Shown here piece by piece: positions 1 through 11,300 of a stretch of 64,000 bases of DNA. A program made the translations under genes and the position numbers. How positions within the stretch are numbered: position 1 is the stretch's first letter; each line of letters starts with the position of its first letter. The DNA lies in assembly GCF_019399895.1 (NCBI RefSeq), contig NC_091864.1:9340001-9404000 (forward strand), in the 5' to 3' direction. This DNA is from Cardiocondyla obscurior (taxonomy: Eukaryota > Arthropoda > Insecta > Hymenoptera > Formicidae). Below the pieces are notes generated by a model. It did not search any database. It was given only the letters and a program-made list of their open reading frames with translations, and had not been told where the DNA came from.

Positions 1-1842
1 TTTTATCTTTGAGATAAAATATTAATTGCTATTTAGAAATTCGTTCGAGGCTGTAAAGTTTAAATTTATAGAAGATAACGTGCAGGTCTTCACGTTAATG
101 CGCGAAAACAGTCAGAAAAAAAAAGCAAGATTAAACTTGAAAAATCAAAGCCGGATAGATTGAGACTAGCCCGCAGATAGAAATACACACCTGGTATTAC
201 CTCCATCGCACTAACAAATGCTAACAATTGTCAGAGTCAGAGAGAGGGGTGCTCCACCCTCACCCTCACCTGCCTCATCGGAATCTTCCAACGTGCATTT
301 GAGACACAGGTAAAGAAAACATCGAAGAGAGATAGAGTCGAAAAGCGGTCTTTCCCCTTTGCGGATGAGAGAGAGAAAAGAAAAGAAAGAAGCGCAGAAG
401 AACAAAGCGCAATCGTTTATGTTTGGTCCAATACCCTAGAACGCCCTAGATAACACGAAACGCGGCCCTTTAACATTTCGACGATTCGATTATGCTGACT
501 GTGCTTTCACGTTCTCTCTCTGCTTCTTTGACGCAATAATGAAATATCGCCGCCACGTAGACAGCAGCGTCCTTGCTTGGTAAACCTCTTAGTTTGTGTT
601 GCACTGCTTGCCTCCATGCGCACCGTAATCCATTCTCGTGTATATACATGTAAACTGTAATCATGTATCACTAACACGTTACATATGATACTCTCGTCAA
701 CAGTACTACTGTTAGGGACTAGCGTTTACCATTCTCATTATTGCCATCGCATCGTCATTGTATTGACAATATCATTAGCATTATTATTTGTAATAATTAC
801 TTATTTAATTACTTATTTAATTACTTTTACTGCGATATTATTTTATTGCTATACGTTTTATTGGGACATTATTATTATTAACATTATATCTTGATTACTA
901 TGATTATTATTACTTTAATTTTAATTTTGAACTTTAGTATTATTATTATTGAGACAAAGAAAGATTGTGCGTTTGTATCAGTATTTAATTTTCGCAAAGC
1001 GCTTGTACATAACGTTGTACAAAAGAGATGCACAAAACTTCCGAATTAATCGTACATACCCTAACATCAGTTACGTTTATTTTTCAAAATATATAATTTA
1101 TGATTTGCATATGACCGATCTCAGTGTTTACGTATATCTATAAAGAAAACGATGTGGGAGTTAACTGTACATAATTAAATAGCCGCTAAGGCCTTTCCAC
1201 ATATTCTATCATTCTCAAAAATTTGTCAAATAAATTATTATTAATAGATTGAATAATTTTTGCGTACTTTCCAGATGTTCTAGACTTCAGATTTGTGATC
1301 TTTGATTAAGATTTATTCTTTTTCTTGACGCGCAGCTTGTATATACATTCAAATATATGTATATATCTCCTTTCTTCGTATAAGCTAGAACCACAGTTAC
1401 GTTTCGCGGCCAATAACACATGCTGGTAGTATAAATTATGTAGAAATAAAATGTAATTTAAAATTTAATCGATTTGAGAATATATCACTGATGAAATGAT
1501 ATCCCACACATTTTTTTCAACCCGATGTCTCGTGAAATAACGAAGAAATTAACAACTTTCAACGACGACGGCGGGAAATCAGCTCGTTGACCAAAGAAAG
1601 TTGGTCTTCTTTATTTCATTTCTAGCTTTTTTTTTATCGTTAACTTGTTACGTAGCTAATAGTGAACGATCGAAACGTCCAGGTCCAACGTACATTTGGA
1701 TTGTGCGAATGTGAATGTATTCGAATAGCGAAAACACAATTTAAAAAAAAACCCCGAAATCTCGTGTGCCCTAACTTCTTCCCTGCTGTGAACGTCGCTC
1801 ATTTATCCTAAAAGGCATTTTCTAACTTGTTCTTTTCGACAG
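1..1842 (+). other. Intron of the Eph receptor gene (left part outside window)
   Basis: AT-rich sequence before the SAM-domain exon. I find no further Eph exon and no other coding sequence in it. A short imperfect repeat of the type ttaattactta lies near 795-825. The intron ends in a pyrimidine-rich tract and a CAG acceptor, with AG at 1841-1842. That this is intron is inferred, because the following exon opens in the middle of a coding frame. Confidence 0.6.
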
Positions 1843-2107
1843 GGGCACAAATCCACTGGCGCCGGACGCGGTAGACCTAACGCAATTGAATTCTGTCAGC
1901 GAGTGGCTGGCATCCATCAAGATGTCACGGTACGCGGAGAGTTTCGAGCGGGCGGGCGTGACGACACTGGAGGCTGCGGCGCGCGTTACCGTCCAGGAAC
2001 TTACGGCCCTCGGGATTACACTCGTGGGACACCAGAAGAAGATCATGAACAGCGTGACGGCGCTACGGGCACAGATGTCCGCCACCTCGCAGGGTTTCCT
2101 CGTGTAA
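1843..2107 (+). CDS. Eph: Eph receptor tyrosine kinase, last coding exon (SAM domain and C-terminus)
   Basis: Partial gene: only the 3'-most coding exon is in the window. It opens after the CAG acceptor at 1841-1842; the first base completes a split codon and 88 codons including the stop follow. The product starts GTNPLAPDAVDL and continues into a SAM domain with EWLASIKM, RYAESFERAGV, LEAAARVTVQEL, LGITLVGHQKKI and a final helix ending in ALRAQM. The LGITLVGHQKKI block is characteristic of the SAM domain of ephrin receptors. Eph receptors are single-pass membrane tyrosine kinases that bind ephrins on neighbouring cells and steer axons and tissue boundaries. The SAM domain helps cluster the cytoplasmic tail. 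The protein ends SQGFLV; a hydrophobic C-terminal Val is compatible with a PDZ-binding tail. Kinase and ectodomain exons lie to the left of the window. Confidence 0.9.
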
Positions 2108-5100
2108 TCGCAACCGCGACCTCAAGTTTCCCGAGCGGATCGTACACAGGAACCAGCCGGTCGCCATGAAACATCGCTACTCCATGGATCTCACGAATTC
2201 TCATTTATTTGAGGCGCCCCGACGCGTCGCCACCGAGAAGAGAGACGGCGGTTTCCCCGTCTATCATCTAGGACTCGTGATTACCTAGTCAGAGCGACGA
2301 CGTCCTCGAGAGAATACTTCTTCGCGCGTAAATAGGTCCAACTACCGAACGATAATCGGCTTGAGATGAAGCCCTTCATCTTCGACGCGATACGTTAATG
2401 CCGTCTCGGCTCGAGAGATTTTCAAGCATTTATGTTAAACATTCCACGTCATTAGCGTCATTAGCCAGAGTCGAAAGAAAACCCGTGCGCATTTAACTCA
2501 CGTTAAGAGCGAGACAAAATACAAAGACGACGTATTCGCTATTTCGCGTTTAAACCACGTGCAATGACTTTCACCGAACTCATTTGTCGCGATACTATTG
2601 CGATCTATGTCAAAGTACTATGCGCCGTAACGAGAGCCTTACGGATTACTTACGAAACTCGTTTTAGAAACGCCTGAAAAATCGGAACTCTTGAGGAGTC
2701 AATGTAACGTACTGAAAGATTTTCTTTCACGAACAACGAGCGCCAATACTCTTTTATATTTCCTAAGTCGTTTACGTGATCGATCTGGTTAAAAATCAGA
2801 CTGACGACGGAAATAAAGTCATATAATCACTGCCGCGAAATCTTTTGTCACTAACGAACATTCAGTTTACATCATACTGAAAGATTCTCTTACGAACAAC
2901 GAACGCCAATACTCTTTTATATTTTCTAAGTCGTTTCCGTGATCGATCTGTTTACAGATCAGACTGACGACGGAAATCAAACCATGTAATCACTGCCGCG
3001 AAATCTTTCGTCACTAACGAACACTCAGTTTACATTTTTACTCCGAGATTTTCATTGAGATTTATCGAGTATCGAGTACTTATGTTTTTTATTATCTTAT
3101 TACCGCGGTTACTAAGTTTTCTAATATTATGTACTGAACGGCAGCTCATTTTAGTACGTATCTACGATATAGAACACTGAACGGCGAACATATCGGCCTA
3201 AATGTCGTTCAAATACGTCTGTTCCTGGCCTCTTTTCTTAAGTATAAGAAAATTACGATCGTTATCTCTAGCGATCGGCATAGCAATACACGTCTGACGA
3301 GAAAACCCGACAATTAGAGAAGTAGAAAACCGCACGACGAGAGAAAAGTTAAACCAAAAAGTGGATCGTAATTTCTGAAATTTCGAGATAGCGTGACAAC
3401 AGCGTAGATTCATTATTTCATGTAGCGAATGTAGCGAGTGCATTACACTAATTGCGTGTACATTGCCTCGTCAATATACAACACCGAGATCGAGGCGAGT
3501 GTTAGCGAGACTATTAACTCCTGTACGCTAAATTACGATTCATGCCTTTGCGTTACCTATATCAGAACGTCGTATGCGCGGCCTACATATAGGTATATGC
3601 TTTCGATTGTAACGACAAACGACGAAACAAATAAAGCGGACATGTGCCAACGCGAGTGTGCAAGTGTTACTTCAGCGCAAGATTGCGTGACACGGGATAA
3701 ATGAACGGCAAGCGAGCGAATGCGTGAATGCGAGTGCGAATGAAATTGCGTCGGTGAGCGCCGAGAGTCTGCCGCGACTCATTTTCCGCGCTATATTCGT
3801 ACGTACACGAGGGTGCGATCACGAAATCATTCTATATATACATATATACATATACATATAAAGATAGATAATGTGTTACAAGTACGACACACTGTGAGAG
3901 AGGACGAATAGAGGTAAAACTCTATCGATATGAGAAAGTACGAGAGACATGCGTTCGCGCCGTGGAGCGAAGGGGCGCGACGCGACGCGACGTGAGAAAA
4001 AGCGACTTCAAATGTGTCCCTTACTAGCGAGCAGTGCGTTAACATATCAACCTTATCGCGGAAGTGCAATGCGAGCAGAAGAAGGGACGCGCTTGCTTGC
4101 GTCGTTACTTGAGGTCGAGTCGAAACTGTTCCGTTTCATCTTCGATCTTTCCCTCGGGTCCTCGCGAATGATATAAGAGCCGGAAATACAGAACGACATA
4201 AAGAGAATGAACGTAAAGTCGGAGTGTGTAGAATACGCGGACAAAAATACTCACGTATACGCGAGAGCGATGACGCATACGACTAATACAGGGCACGCGC
4301 GTCCACGGAGTAACTCTTTGATTTTCCGACCGAGAGTTTTTTCGCGAAGCAACGTCCATTCCAATATACATGTATCGATAATAGGAAAAAAAAAAGAAAA
4401 CCGTTTTCTTTCCATAGGAAACGGGTGAAAGGTAGAGCGGACGAAAGGCTTGCTTCACCGTATCTCGTTACATTCGCATTCGTAAAGACTGCATCCCGGG
4501 CCGCGATACACCCAGGATACATACGTTACCGGCGACTTTGTCTTAGGGCAGACCAACGGAGCGGCGGACATATGCGTACGGAAATATTGTGCGAGAGATC
4601 AGAAAGATAGAACGGCTTCCACGTGAGTTCGGCGAGCCATGGAAACATTTTTTTGTTTTCTAATTTAACGGTTTAATGGTAGTAACATAGTCGGCGATGT
4701 ATAGCAATGTTGAATCGCAATGAATAGAAGGCGCGCGCTTTGGAAGGTGAGATTTCTCGCCCCTTTCCTTTTTTTAATCGAAGAAGATAATACGAGAATC
4801 ACGCCTGCAAAACGCGAAACTGGCAATTAAAATCGACCGATTACTCCTTTTATTCCGAAGCGCGATTCAACGGTACTGGCGAACGAAATGTTGCTCGAAA
4901 TTGTACTGCGAGCGAAAAATGCCAGAACACGCTCTGGTAAATTTGGACTTGCCGTACTTCCTTCCGCGTATGTACGTATCGATAAGAAAAGTAGGAAAAG
5001 AGGAAAATCATCTGCGGAGGGTCGCGCGGCGATGACAAAGTCTCCCTTAGGAAAAACAAAAGAAAAGAGAGAAAGAAATAGAGAAGGCTACTGAAAAATG

Positions 5101-7093
5101 GCGATTAAGAAGCAATAAGTAAATACATGCAAATGCAGATTTTTATATAGAAAATGTTAACAAATTTCAGAAAATATTAATTATCGATAGCGCTATCTTC
5201 CTAAATGTTCGTATTAAAGGTTAAACGAAAAGAGGTACGGTAAAACGTGAGGGTGAGAGATCACGCGGGATCTCGGTCGAAAAAGAGAAACGGAGAGGAG
5301 GATGGTCGCGGGCGAGACGAATTTACGCCGCGATATCTCTATTGTAATAACCCGGAGTAGTGATTCGGCCGCGATCCCGTTCTCGAGTAGAAGGAAAAGG
5401 TTTTAAGAACTTTCTCAAGCTGTAACTATCTGTGTTTTAGCGACGAGTCTGCGAGTACGGCCTGAAGTTTTGAGGACGCCGGTTAATTTCGATATTTAGA
5501 TTCCACAGAGCTCTATCAATATCACACAGAGACACACACACGTGTCAGGGAACAGAGGCAAGAAAGTATGCGAAAGCAAATATTTGTGTTAACTGAGAGA
5601 GCGTAGGTACGTCGCGTAGGACTTCTCCGATTTTTCTTTCATTCCCTCCTCCGTGAAAATCTTAATCCTATTTCTACAATTATAGAAAGAGCGACATGAA
5701 AGCCTAAGAAATCAAAATTGTTTTAGTTTGCCCAAATGTCCACGTTGAAATTTGTGTTCTTTTACGCTTTTTATTATTAGGTATTGTTTTTTTTTTTTTT
5801 TTAATTTTTTTATTTCCGGAAGAGAGGAAACGAGAACGACAGGCGGGTGAGAAAAGAAAATCACCTCTCACGCGATCTTCGCTTAAATCCTGTGTAATCG
5901 ATTTTAACTCTATTACTATTTATTAAAAGAAGAGGAAACTTATTTATTTCTTAGAGATCTGACTAAATTGCAAAACGTTTTAATTATTGTAAGTTATCTA
6001 TTACTATTTAGTGGCGAGCAACAATATAGGGCAGAGCGACGTATTTCCCTATTATCAGAGTTTCCCCAACTCTGTCTTGTAAAAAGATGGTGAAGCGAAG
6101 CTACAACTACAGTGATAAATACGTATCGAATCTGTACGCAGCTATTATATTATATTAGGTTTACTTAAGCGTTAATTAAAGTGACTTACGAGCGCGAGTT
6201 GTTTTTCTTTTATTTTTGTTCTCTTTATTCTTACTTTCTACGATTCTCCTTACAGCGAACTTTGTCAAAGTACCTGCTTCGAAAACGAAAATCTGCGAGG
6301 ACAAGCAAAGCATTACAGGTACCGTCCTATATATTATACATAATTCACAGAGAAAAAGTGAGAGAGAGAGGAAAAGACACATCCATACCAGACACGCGCG
6401 TCGCGTAATCATTTCACACATCCACACGTACACGATAATTTATATACACTCACCGAGCTGAGTTTTCATACAAATAAGAGAAAAATGAAAAAATAAAGAA
6501 AAAGAGAGATAAAAGAAAAATTGGTTAAGCGAATCACCTCCGTGTGTCTTCGATTCATTGTATAAAGGAGAATGCAAAGTGGGAAAGGGGGAAAAAAAAA
6601 GCACGAGCAGGGAGTTGCTGTCGACAAATTTTGGAACGTGTCTAAAAACAATTTTTCCTATGGTGTTGTCAAGACGATGTTGAATGTACATAAGATATAA
6701 TAAATAATATACCTTATACGATGTAAGCCGTGTAGTACCATTTAATTTCTCCTCGTTTCTGGCGTCGTGGTTATGCGTATTAAATCCATTGCTTCCTCGT
6801 CGAGTCTTGAGTTCAAGCAGAATCGTCATCAAGTAGTCGTGAAGTGAAATAATGAAGTGAAAGTAAAGCACAACATCATTAATGATTCCCGCACTGATTT
6901 GAAACCGATTAATCGTTAGAATTTCGCCGATTTCGCGGCGCCGAGATACCGAAAAACGTTTCGAGAAATAAAAGGATTTTCGAATGAGCGAGAAGTAGCC
7001 GAAGTCGAGGTGCTACTCCCGCTAACTATAGGCAGTGTCGACATCTTTGATCGACAACGAAAAACATGAGTTGTATATTACTAGATGATAAAA
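2108..7093 (+). other. Eph 3' untranslated region, then gene-free spacer up to RpL34
   Basis: No open frame here resembles a known protein. The first part is presumably the Eph 3' UTR; an AATAAA occurs at 2812-2817, inside the tandem duplication, but the true cleavage site cannot be placed. Further right are AT-rich sequence, short TATATACATA-type repeats near 3832-3861, an oligo-T run near 5788-5803 and purine-rich stretches. The 143-codon minus-strand open frame near 6440-6871 is low-complexity and unlike known proteins. Confidence 0.5.
2711..3035. repeat. Tandem duplication, two copies of about 160-165 bp
   Basis: Copy 1 spans about 2711-2875 and copy 2 about 2876-3035. Both begin ACTGAAAGATT and contain CCAATACTCTTTTATATT, GTGATCGATCTG, CAGACTGACGACGGAAAT and AATCACTGCCGCGAAATCTT, and both end in CAGTTTACAT. 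They differ by scattered substitutions and small indels. They lie 0.6-0.9 kb past the Eph stop, so may be transcribed in its 3' UTR. Confidence 0.9.
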
Positions 7094-7176
7094 CCTCTGT
7101 TTTACTTTTGCGTGCTCTTGCGCTAACCGTGGAAAGGTGGCAGCAGCGGATTCCAAGCGTGCGTAGAATCAGCAAG
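7094..7176 (+). other. RpL34: Probable RpL34 non-coding leader exon and promoter edge
   Basis: The sequence ends in AGCAAG followed by a strong donor, GTACGT, at 7177-7182. About 200 bp further on lies the acceptor that starts the ATG exon. Pyrimidine-rich tracts (CCTCTGTTTTACTTTTG at 7094-7110 and CTCTT at 7115-7119) suit the 5'-terminal oligopyrimidine start expected of ribosomal protein mRNAs. The exact transcription start is a guess. Confidence 0.55.
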
Positions 7177-7242
7177 GTACGTCGTTTCCTTTTCCGTTTG
7201 GATCTGAAAGAGGTTCGTGACGATTTCATGTAACTTTGTAAT

Positions 7243-7275
7243 ATCCACGTTGCGTTAGTAAATCGTAACGTGGAT
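7243..7275 (+). other. Hairpin in the first intron of RpL34
   Basis: An 11-bp stem (TCCACGTTGCG against CGTAACGTGGA, one G-T wobble) closes a loop of about 9 nt, inside the intron between leader exon and ATG exon. Ribosomal protein introns often host small nucleolar RNAs, but I cannot see a complete C/D or H/ACA box set, so only a hairpin is claimed. Confidence 0.4.
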
Positions 7276-7383
7276 TAATATCTCATGGTCGCCGTGAAAA
7301 TCTGCGGTGTTTGATTATACGTCACAGTTTTACATTAGTTAATTTTTTGCGTTAACGAGGTGATTTTACGTTGCAGAACCAAA

Positions 7384-8298
7384 ATGGTGCAGCGACTAAC
7401 CTATCGACGACGCTTGTCGTACAACACAAAAAGCAACAGAAGGCGTGTGTAAGTATCTATGCAAATGTGAGCGAATTGAAATTTTATGTAAGAAACATTG
7501 ATTTCCATTTATAACAAAATTTTATTCTGCCAGTTGTAGCGATGATTGCGATAAATATTTTATAATTTTAGGTTATGTTTTGATCATTGCATTTAGCTGC
7601 ATAAAATTTACTTATAAAGCATACGAATTTATTTTTTATACATTAGATGAATTAATTTATTATTCTTATCAACATGTAGTCATCTATCATTATTCCAAGT
7701 ATTTAATTTACACCTTTAGAGTATCCAAAACTGTTGGAGAACAGTATAAATTATTGGATAAACTTTATACATTATATATTATTATTAAGAACTTATTACA
7801 GTAAATTTGTATTTGTAGGGTACGTACGCCAGGTGGTAAATTAGTGTACCAGTATCTGAAAAAGCCCAAGAAGATCCCCAGATGTGGACAGTGTAAGGAC
7901 AAGCTCAGAGGCATCCAGCCTGCAAGGCCAATGGAACGTTCGCGTATGTGCAGACGTAAGAAAACTGTCAAGCGGGTGTATGGAGGAGTTCTCTGTCACA
8001 AATGTGTAAAAGAAAGGTATATACCTAAAGAAAATAAGTAAAACTACATATATTAAAAACATTTTTTTTAATTACATTTTTCAATAGAAAATTATTTGAT
8101 TTGAAAGTATTATTGGTCATTTTTTTAAGATAAAATTTTTAAAAATAGAAATGTAACATGTTTACGTTAAATTTTATTAACATAATTTGTATCATTTTCA
8201 GAATTGTACGAGCGTTTCTGATTGAGGAGCAGAAAATCGTCTATAAAGTTATGAAAGCGCAGCAGGCTTCGGCTAAGACGAAAAAAACAGAGAAGTAA
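7384..8298 (+). CDS. RpL34: 60S ribosomal protein L34 (eL34)
   Basis: Coding exons are 7384-7448, 7819-8016 and 8202-8298, giving 119 residues, the usual eL34 length. The first exon has the family start MVQRLTYRRRLSYNTKSN; the ATG lies 7 nt inside the exon that follows the acceptor at 7375-7376. Exon 2 carries RTPGGKLVYQYLKK and two zinc-ribbon cysteine pairs, CGQC and CHKC, with YGG before the second pair. Exon 3 carries RAFLIEEQKIVYKVMKAQ. The donors are GTAAGT and GTATAT, and all frames join without a stop. eL34 is a basic protein of the large ribosomal subunit. The gene is compact, with a leader exon upstream and a close poly(A) signal, as expected of a highly expressed ribosomal protein gene. 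Nothing looks broken. Confidence 0.97.
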
Positions 8299-8319
8299 TT
8301 CTATGCTTTTTATTAATTA

Positions 8320-8337
8320 AATAAAACTCATAATAAA
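8320..8337 (+). other. RpL34: Polyadenylation signals of RpL34
   Basis: Two AATAAA hexamers, at 8320-8325 and 8332-8337, lie 22 and 34 nt past the RpL34 stop codon. They give a very short 3' UTR, typical of ribosomal protein mRNAs. Confidence 0.75.
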
Positions 8338-11300
8338 ATGTCAAAAAAAAATTAGCTATCACTGGTATTATTATACTATGTCTCATTTGCTGGTCACCAT
8401 GTTATTTTGTCTTCATGAACAATTTCCACACCATACTTATAAAACCTAAATTAAAAATCCTTTCAATATAATATATATGTATATCACATTGTGCATTTTT
8501 TTTAGAATATAGAATTATTCGTGGATCCTTGTATCCAGTTGCTTGAGTTCAGAAAGCTTTTGTTTATTCTTTTATTTTTTATTATCGTTTGACAGTCGTT
8601 AATTGCTATATACAATAATCAAGATTTTTATTTTTTTAATAAATAGTTTAATAAATTTATTTCTTGTTCACAAATGTATGATTTTAAGTCTAATTTTCTA
8701 TTATTATGACAGGCATTTTTAAGAGTGATACGCTCGTAATATTTGATGATACGTAGAGACATTGAAAGTACATGATTATAAACCAGTTTGTTTCGCATGT
8801 CGCGTATATCTGGCTGCGTCTGGTAGGGGCAGCTTGCCCGATGTTTGTGTAGACGCGAAGGACTGTCAGTGCTCGCCGTGTATGGCAGCGAAAAAACATT
8901 TATAATTTCGACGAGGGAAAAGGAGGAGGAAAGCAATTCTGCGGACAACCGACGACGGACATTGTGTTGCCGGTTATGGCAAAGGGCTGCCCGCAAACCC
9001 GTCCCAGCGGAACCGTTATGGGTCTCGCTAGCCTCGAAGCGCCTTAACAAATGCCTTATTTGTTGGCCACACGTATGGACATATATGTACCCCGAGCACG
9101 GCGTATGCTCGCGCTATAGTTTCCACGGTGGTGCAGAAACGCCGCGGCGAGCGGTGAGAGCTGTAAGGCTTCTCACCTGAGAATGCGAACAGTTCGGTGA
9201 GCTGGCGTTAAATTCCTGACATGGCATGCTGCGCGTATTATTTACCACGTCTTGAAAAATGTCACGGCTCGAGCCCGCCGAAATTTTGTTTTTTGTTGAA
9301 CGTTTAACTAATATTAATTTTCGGACGATAAAATATGAGTAAGTGTAATACATTTTTGGCAAATTTAATTACGTTCGTTAATTATGTTTAATAATTATTT
9401 CTGCAATATTTGCGTTAATAAGAGTAATTATAAATCTTGTATATTTAAATAGGCTGAATGCAACGATAAGCGGATTTAATTAACTTCGACTAACGTTTGT
9501 AGCTGGGAGACAGAAAAAGGACAAAAGTGAAAAGTATTTATAACACTTCGATGTGATCTTGAAAAGAGCCGCATGGTATTCGCGATCGCCGAGCGATCTT
9601 TGCGATCTCGGTCTCGGCTGTGGAACGTGACTGGACGGCTAAAACGTGATCTCGTCGTTTCCTTTTTGAGTTAAAAATTCCTTTCTTACAAAGAACATCG
9701 ACGACCAGACCGTATAAAAAAACGGCGCGACGAAAAGTCAGACGCCACGAGGCTAATCCGATTTCATGGAGCTGGTCCTGCGGACGCTGGTCGGCTGATA
9801 GATCGACGTTCTGTGGCGTGATTTCGAGCTTTCCATCGAGTCTTTCTCACCGGTGCGTGAAACACCCGTTCTCGTGGCTGTATCGAAAATGATCGCTGCG
9901 GTTAGCCGGCGACTTGGTCTGCGCGGCATGGTATTTCGTCTCGGTTCAATTGCCGCGGAATCATTGCGACTACTACAGCTGCACGAAGCAGCAAGCGAGA
10001 TTGGTACACCTACTCGCGCGCATTGCAATTTTCGATTCCCTCGAGCGCGCAGAGATGCATCGCAGCTATTAAAGTTGAATCGTTCTCCAGCACAAAAGCG
10101 GCGATTGCAAAGAAATAATATTAAAAAAAAAATTATATCAACGTTTAATCGCGAGAAAAGTCCGTAAAGTTTTTTTTATAAATAAAATTGTTTCTTAATT
10201 AAATTTTAATTAACTAGCAACGACTTGTTGTTTGAAACAGAATAGTACGGTTTTTTTATTTATTCATTTTTTATTTCTATAAAAAATGTAAGGGAGGTTG
10301 GTCGTTAAACTTCGCGCTTCTATTCGGAATTATACAGGAGATAACGTCGGTCACAAACAGCAATTGTCCGGTGTCACGTTTAATTGACGGTTATAAAATG
10401 TAGCGCGAGCGTGCAGTCAAGAATAATTTGGCGTGAGACGCGCGAGCCGGCCTCTCGTAGAGGAGATGCGTCGCCACGTGATTCCTATAATTTTCTGGAT
10501 CGTGTTTATCGAAACGACAAGTGGGTAGGTGTCGTAATACGTGTCCCTATCATTTTGCGACATTATTATTAGATCGACGCATTCTGCATCGCGTCGCGCC
10601 GCGCTATCGCCGCTACTCGCGAGGAAATGTTCGAAATAATGCATACAATATTCGTGCACCCAGCGGGACGGAATTTTTGTGATCTAGCTTCACGCTTCAA
10701 CAGGTGTAATTTAATAAGCTGCAACGTGCATTACAATTTATTTCGAAACTTTCCTCTTGCAGGCGAGATATTTCGTAATAAATTGTAACGCGCGTTAAAT
10801 TATAAATATATATAAATATTTTTTTTAATGCAGCATCCGCGGTTGCATCATATTAATTATATGATGTCGCATAATGGTGATTATACAGGTGCGCGGTGCA
10901 TTATGCAATTATGTAAAGTGCAGTGTGTGATATTAGGAACAATTTGTGCCGTGGAAGCGGTCCCGGGGATGCACGTTAGTGTATGATTCCTATAATTTTC
11001 AACGCTCGTGTTTGACAAAATAACAAGTGGGTGGGTGTCGGTTTTCACACCCGCGGCTCGACGGGGCCCCGCCGGGGAATGTAAAAAAGGGTGGCACACG
11101 AAACCGGTCCCGATGAATCTTTGTTATATGAAGCCCCCATGTATCGTTCGTCGCCTCGTGCGTGTGCTCGTAAGAACGCTTCAGGACTGTACGACACCGC
11201 AACCTCGTCTTTATACTCCCAATTGTCGTTAAATTAATTCAATCTCTTTTTAAACATTGCTATTTAATATTAATATTCAAACGCGTACAAAGGAATCGAT

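Noticed and set aside
6440..6871. 143-codon open frame on the minus strand
   Set aside because: Low-complexity, Phe/Leu-rich sequence from AT- and purine-rich DNA; no known motif, and it overlaps nothing conserved.
8845..9180. 111-codon plus-strand frame after RpL34
   Set aside because: No recognisable domain, no homologue I can name, and no splice partner.
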